Assembly (NCBI RefSeq): GCF_009377205.1 | Contig: NZ_VJZE01000008.1 | Location: forward strand, 1-64,000 | Direction: 5' to 3' | Length of the DNA stretch: 64,000 bases | Origin: Streptomyces phyllanthi | GTDB taxonomy: Bacteria > Actinomycetota > Actinomycetes > Streptomycetales > Streptomycetaceae | In this document: piece by piece, positions 61,362 to 64,000 of the stretch | How positions within the stretch are numbered: the stretch's first letter is position 1 | How the letters are laid out: each line of letters opens with the position of its first letter | Translations under genes and position numbers: made by a program | Notes under the pieces: generated by a model | What the model was told of the DNA's origin: nothing | The model's database searches: none | What the model saw: the letters and a program-made list of their open reading frames with translations, nothing else

Positions 61362-62518
61362 GCCGCACCTTCCCGGCGCGGCAGCGCAGCAGCAACCAGT
61401 GCGGCCCTCGCCCGGGCACAGGCGGCGGCGAACACGGCCGGATCGCGGGCGAGTGCGAAGCGTACGTAGCGGGAACCGGTCTGCGGGTCCTCCCAGTGGA
61501 AGTGATCGCCGGGCAGAATCCCGACCCCCGCGTCCGCGAGGAGCCCCACCACGTCGAGGGCGCTGAGCACGGGAGAACCGATGCGCATCCACTCGACGCT
61601 GATCGTCGCCACCGGCCCGGCGGGTGCCAGCACAGTGCCCCGCAGCCCACGGCGCAGGACAGCCCGGTTCTCGCGGACCAGCCAGCGCACCGTCGCCTCC
61701 AGACCGCGCTCGGCGGAGTCCTGCAGATAGCGGGTCACCAGGCGCAGGACGAACGGGCTGACGTTGAGCAGCAGATCGTTGTGCAGCTCGTACAGGGGGC
61801 CGTAGAGGTCCTCGCTGGCGGCCAGGATGCTGCACTTCATGTCCAGGGTCGGCCAGGTCTTCCCGGTGTCCTCGACGCACAGGTAGGAGACACCGGAGTT
61901 CTCCAGGACCGCGTACTGGTCCCACCGCTCGCAGCCGGTGTGGAAGCGGAAGGTCCAGTCGATGACCAGGAGAGTGCCGGCCGTGGCGCACCGCTGTACG
62001 AGGCGGGCGAACTCGGGCTCGGTCAGTGTGAACCCGGTGGGGTTGTTGGGCAGGGTCACAAATAACGCCCCCAATCCTCCCTCTCCGAGCAGCCGTTCCA
62101 GACCGGGCCCGGTCAGATCGTGCTCCGCGACCGGACGCAGCAGGGCCCCGCGCCGCCGCAGAATCCCGGGCAGGTTGTCGAAACAGGGACGCAGCAGCCC
62201 GACCTGCGTCCCTTGAGCACTGAGGAAGGCCGCGACCAGGTCGATGGACTGGGACGCCGACTGGCACAGCAGTGTCCGCCGCCGGTCGGCGGCGGTCGGC
62301 TGACCGGCCAGCCCGTAGAAGGCGAGCCGGAATTCCTCCTCGAGATCCCGCAGCGGCCGCCTCTCGCTCTCCGCGAAGAGCGACGGCAACTGACGGACTA
62401 TGAGCTGCTGCGCGGGGTCCTGGAACTGATGGGCGTGACCGTCGGCCAGATTGAACTCACATTCGATACCCAGATGCTCGTACTGAGTCAGATTCGGAAG
62501 GATGACTGGTGGCGTCAC
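61358..62518 (-). CDS. PLP-dependent aminotransferase (fold type I, class I/II)
   Basis: A 386-residue protein. GTG 62518 was chosen because GGGGAG lies about 8 bp upstream and it gives VTPPVILPNLTQYEHLGIEC. PLP-binding landmarks: LCQSASQSIDLVAAFLSAQG, VTLPNNPTGFTLTEPEFARL (Asn binding the PLP O3'), LLVIDWTFRFHTGC (Asp to the ring nitrogen), and EDTGKTWPTLDMKCSILAAS with the Schiff-base Lys region. The closest general resemblance is to aminotransferases of secondary metabolism or amino-acid modification. It overlaps the dehydrogenase-like gene by 4 bp and, at its 5' end, the end of a small membrane-protein gene by 62 bp. A divergent XRE regulator lies beyond, probably controlling the set. Confidence 0.87.
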   Translation of the reverse strand: MTPPVILPNLTQYEHLGIECEFNLADGHAHQFQDPAQQLIVRQLPSLFAESERRPLRDLEEEFRLAFYGLAGQPTAADRRRTLLCQSASQSIDLVAAFLSAQGTQVGLLRPCFDNLPGILRRRGALLRPVAEHDLTGPGLERLLGEGGLGALFVTLPNNPTGFTLTEPEFARLVQRCATAGTLLVIDWTFRFHTGCERWDQYAVLENSGVSYLCVEDTGKTWPTLDMKCSILAASEDLYGPLYELHNDLLLNVSPFVLRLVTRYLQDSAERGLEATVRWLVRENRAVLRRGLRGTVLAPAGPVATISVEWMRIGSPVLSALDVVGLLADAGVGILPGDHFHWEDPQTGSRYVRFALARDPAVFAAACARARAALVAAALPRREGAA

Positions 62519-62756
62519 TGTGTTCTCCCCTTTGCGGATGCGGCAGTTGTGCCGGATTCGGTGATTCCGTTGTCCGGCTCTCGCCGCCGGCCAGGCGCAG
62601 CATGAGCTCATGCACGAGAAGTGCGGCCGTGAGGTATTGCCACAGTTCCGGCTGGATCAGCAGGGGTAGTGCCATGACCAGTGCGGCAGCGGCTACGGCG
62701 AGCCGGCGCCGCAGATTCCGCGATCGCAGTAAGCGGCGGCCCCCGGGACTGATCAT
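62457..62756 (-). CDS. Small membrane protein at head of aminotransferase operon
   Basis: A 99-residue frame starting at ATG 62756, preceded by GGAGGTGG. A basic N-terminus (SPGGRRLLRSRNLRRRL) is followed by one or two hydrophobic helices (AVAAAALVMALPLLIQPELW, QYLTAALLVHELMLRL) and a hydrophilic Ser/Pro-rich tail. It overlaps the aminotransferase gene by 62 bp, which is unusual; the long tail may be an accident of the reading frame. No family recognised. Confidence 0.55.
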   Translation of the reverse strand: MISPGGRRLLRSRNLRRRLAVAAAALVMALPLLIQPELWQYLTAALLVHELMLRLAGGESRTTESPNPAQLPHPQRGEHSDATSHPSESDSVRASGYRM

Positions 62757-62905
62757 TTCCACCTCCACGGCCCATCGTGGTTTCACGGTACGAGCGGATC
62801 CCACGGATCATCAAATGCCTTCTGTACCGCAGAGACGGCAACCGTTAGTGTGAATAAAACGGAACCCGAGGAAAGCGGCAATCGTCCTGCGCTGAGGTAG
62901 CGACC

Positions 62906-63826
62906 ATGACCCGTGAACCGCGACCTGTTGTCTTCGAGGCATCTCTGCGCAGTCTGCTGGACAGCGCGGCACTAGCCGGGAACAGGAAAAAGTTGGCCCG
63001 CGCGCTGGGCGTCAACGAGGCGACGATCTCCCACTACCTGCACGGCCGGATCAGACCGAGTTTCGACACCCTCGTCGGCATAGCCGATTTCTTCAACGTC
63101 AGCCTGGACTACGTGGTGTTCGGGGAGCGGCCGCGGCTGCAGGCTCCCGAGGACCCGGTCGGGCTGCGGGCCCAGATCAGACGGGCCGTCGTCGAGTCGA
63201 GCGACCTCAGCGGCCGGCATCTGGACATGTTCACCAGGATCAGTCGTCGGCTCGAGGCGAAGATCGACGACGTCGCCCGGGCCCTGGTCGAGGAGAACGA
63301 GGGCTGGGGGCCGGTGGGCTTCGTCACCGACGCGGAGGCGATCGGCCTGGAGGCGTGCATTACCCGCATGCGGATCATGACCCGGCTGTTCCAGTCGGAC
63401 GTCCAGGACGGCGAACCGGGCGCGTTCTTCGAGGTGGTCTCCGCCAACCTCCTCTCCGGCCGCCCCTACCAGTACCTGCTGTACGGCGAACGCGACTTAT
63501 GGTTTCCCGCCGTCGAGTCGTTCCGAGACCTGGTGATCCGCAGCGGCGTGCCCGTGGAACTCACCCACGAACTCCTGCAGTTCCGCGCCGTCGAACAGGA
63601 ACTGGTGAGCTCGGTGTGCATCCTCGACCTCGACGTGCCGCTGGTCAGCCGTCAGGAGCCAATCCTGCTGGAACGCCACCGGGACAACATCTCACGCGAG
63701 GGAATCTGGGCGTACATGTCCATCGAACGGGCGGATGCCCAGGGAGGGGTAACGATCGAACCGCTGTACCTGGAGTCGACACTGCGTCAATTCAACCGGG
63801 ACTGGGCAGTCGCCCGCCCTCTGTGA
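62906..63826 (+). CDS. XRE-family transcriptional regulator with large sensor domain
   Basis: A 306-residue protein. Residues ~12-75 are an XRE/Cro helix-turn-helix: NRKKLARALGVNEATISHYL then HGRIRPSFDTLVGIADFFNV and SLDYVVFGERP. The remaining ~220 residues (LRAQIRRAVVESSDLSGRHL, SGRPYQYLLYGERDLWFPAV, ILLERHRDNISREGIWAYMS) form an alpha/beta domain I cannot assign, presumably ligand-sensing. ATG 62906 has GAGGT at about 8 bp. It is divergent from the membrane protein/aminotransferase operon with a 149-bp shared promoter region, so it probably controls that operon and itself. Confidence 0.85.
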   Translation: MTREPRPVVFEASLRSLLDSAALAGNRKKLARALGVNEATISHYLHGRIRPSFDTLVGIADFFNVSLDYVVFGERPRLQAPEDPVGLRAQIRRAVVESSDLSGRHLDMFTRISRRLEAKIDDVARALVEENEGWGPVGFVTDAEAIGLEACITRMRIMTRLFQSDVQDGEPGAFFEVVSANLLSGRPYQYLLYGERDLWFPAVESFRDLVIRSGVPVELTHELLQFRAVEQELVSSVCILDLDVPLVSRQEPILLERHRDNISREGIWAYMSIERADAQGGVTIEPLYLESTLRQFNRDWAVARPL

Positions 63827-63964
63827 GCGGCGTGAGTCTGCGGTGAAACAGGCCGGGTGCCCTATGCTGGCGTCCTGAATTGGGCGCCGACTTCAGCACC
63901 CTCCGTAAAGGATGGGCCAGAGGTCTGAGCGTCCGTAAGAATCTTCACGATGGGGTGTCTTCGG

Positions 63965-64000
63965 ATGAACCAGCCAGCGGACACGACCGCCGCAAACAGT
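63965..64000 (+). CDS. Start of a gene running off the window
   Basis: An ATG at 63965 opens a frame (MNQPADTTAANS) that continues to the last base. GGGG lies about 11 bp upstream. Too short to identify, and it may not be real. Confidence 0.3.
   Translation, partial: MNQPADTTAANS

Noticed and set aside
1..64000. tRNA, rRNA or riboswitch genes
   Set aside because: I saw no cloverleaf with CCA-type end, no rRNA signature and no T-box or known aptamer pattern, though a covariance-model scan was not possible.

Overview
The window looks like the chromosome of a Streptomyces or close actinomycete relative: very high GC, G/C at most third codon positions, many GTG starts, stop/start overlaps, and typical families (SigF-type sigma factor, DUF7144, DUF5937/ArsR, DUF6236, conserved coiled-coil/HTH protein, MobF relaxase debris). 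The dense mixture of accessory genes and broken transposases resembles the variable arm of such a chromosome rather than its core.

Layout. 0-1.2 kb: end of a FAD-dependent monooxygenase. 1.2-2.3 kb: decayed DNA. 2.36-24.35 kb: one long, tightly coupled plus-strand operon encoding a Tc (toxin complex) machine: a fused TcB-TcC (SpvB/Rhs) protein with a C-terminal toxin-like tail, an unknown protein and an ATP-grasp ligase, a spherulin-4-like protein with a roughly 90-residue Lys/Asp/Glu tail, a TcA subunit split into two overlapping genes, and a metzincin-type metalloprotease. 24.3-25.7 kb: AraC and Mrr-nuclease fragments and an IS6-type element with 15-bp terminal repeats but a dead transposase. 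25.7-31.2 kb: a minus-strand 1592-residue polymorphic toxin with GNxAV motifs like those of contractile-injection-system cargo, plus a probable immunity gene. 31.4-33 kb: a secreted FG-GAP protein whose stop codon lies in an 11-bp tandem repeat.

33-46.3 kb: a DUF6236 gene pair, an intact divergent ArsR/MFS pair with a perfect operator-like palindrome, a DinB-like gene and an amino-acid permease. These sit among fragments of an SMC/OLD-like ATPase, aminoglycoside phosphotransferase, GNAT, serine hydrolase, DnaE and transposases of at least five kinds. 46.3-56 kb: a membrane-linked NACHT NTPase, a head-to-head pair of IS630 half-elements meeting at a 33-bp near-palindrome, a secreted RTX-type protein, a complete IS630-type element flanked by TA, and a 952-residue N6-methylase-like protein lacking the usual catalytic motif and carrying a HEPN-like C-terminal motif. 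56-64 kb: a VOC/DHFR-like pair, sigma-factor, UvrD helicase and MobF relaxase remnants (an old integrative or plasmid element), then a PLP aminotransferase / dehydrogenase-like operon divergent from an XRE regulator.

The most interesting module is the Tc operon. TcA should form the pore-forming needle, TcB-TcC the cocoon holding a toxic C-terminus; the ATP-grasp pair and the Lys/Asp-rich partner are unexpected additions and may be a modification system. Calls rest on motifs and family resemblance seen by eye; no database search was run.
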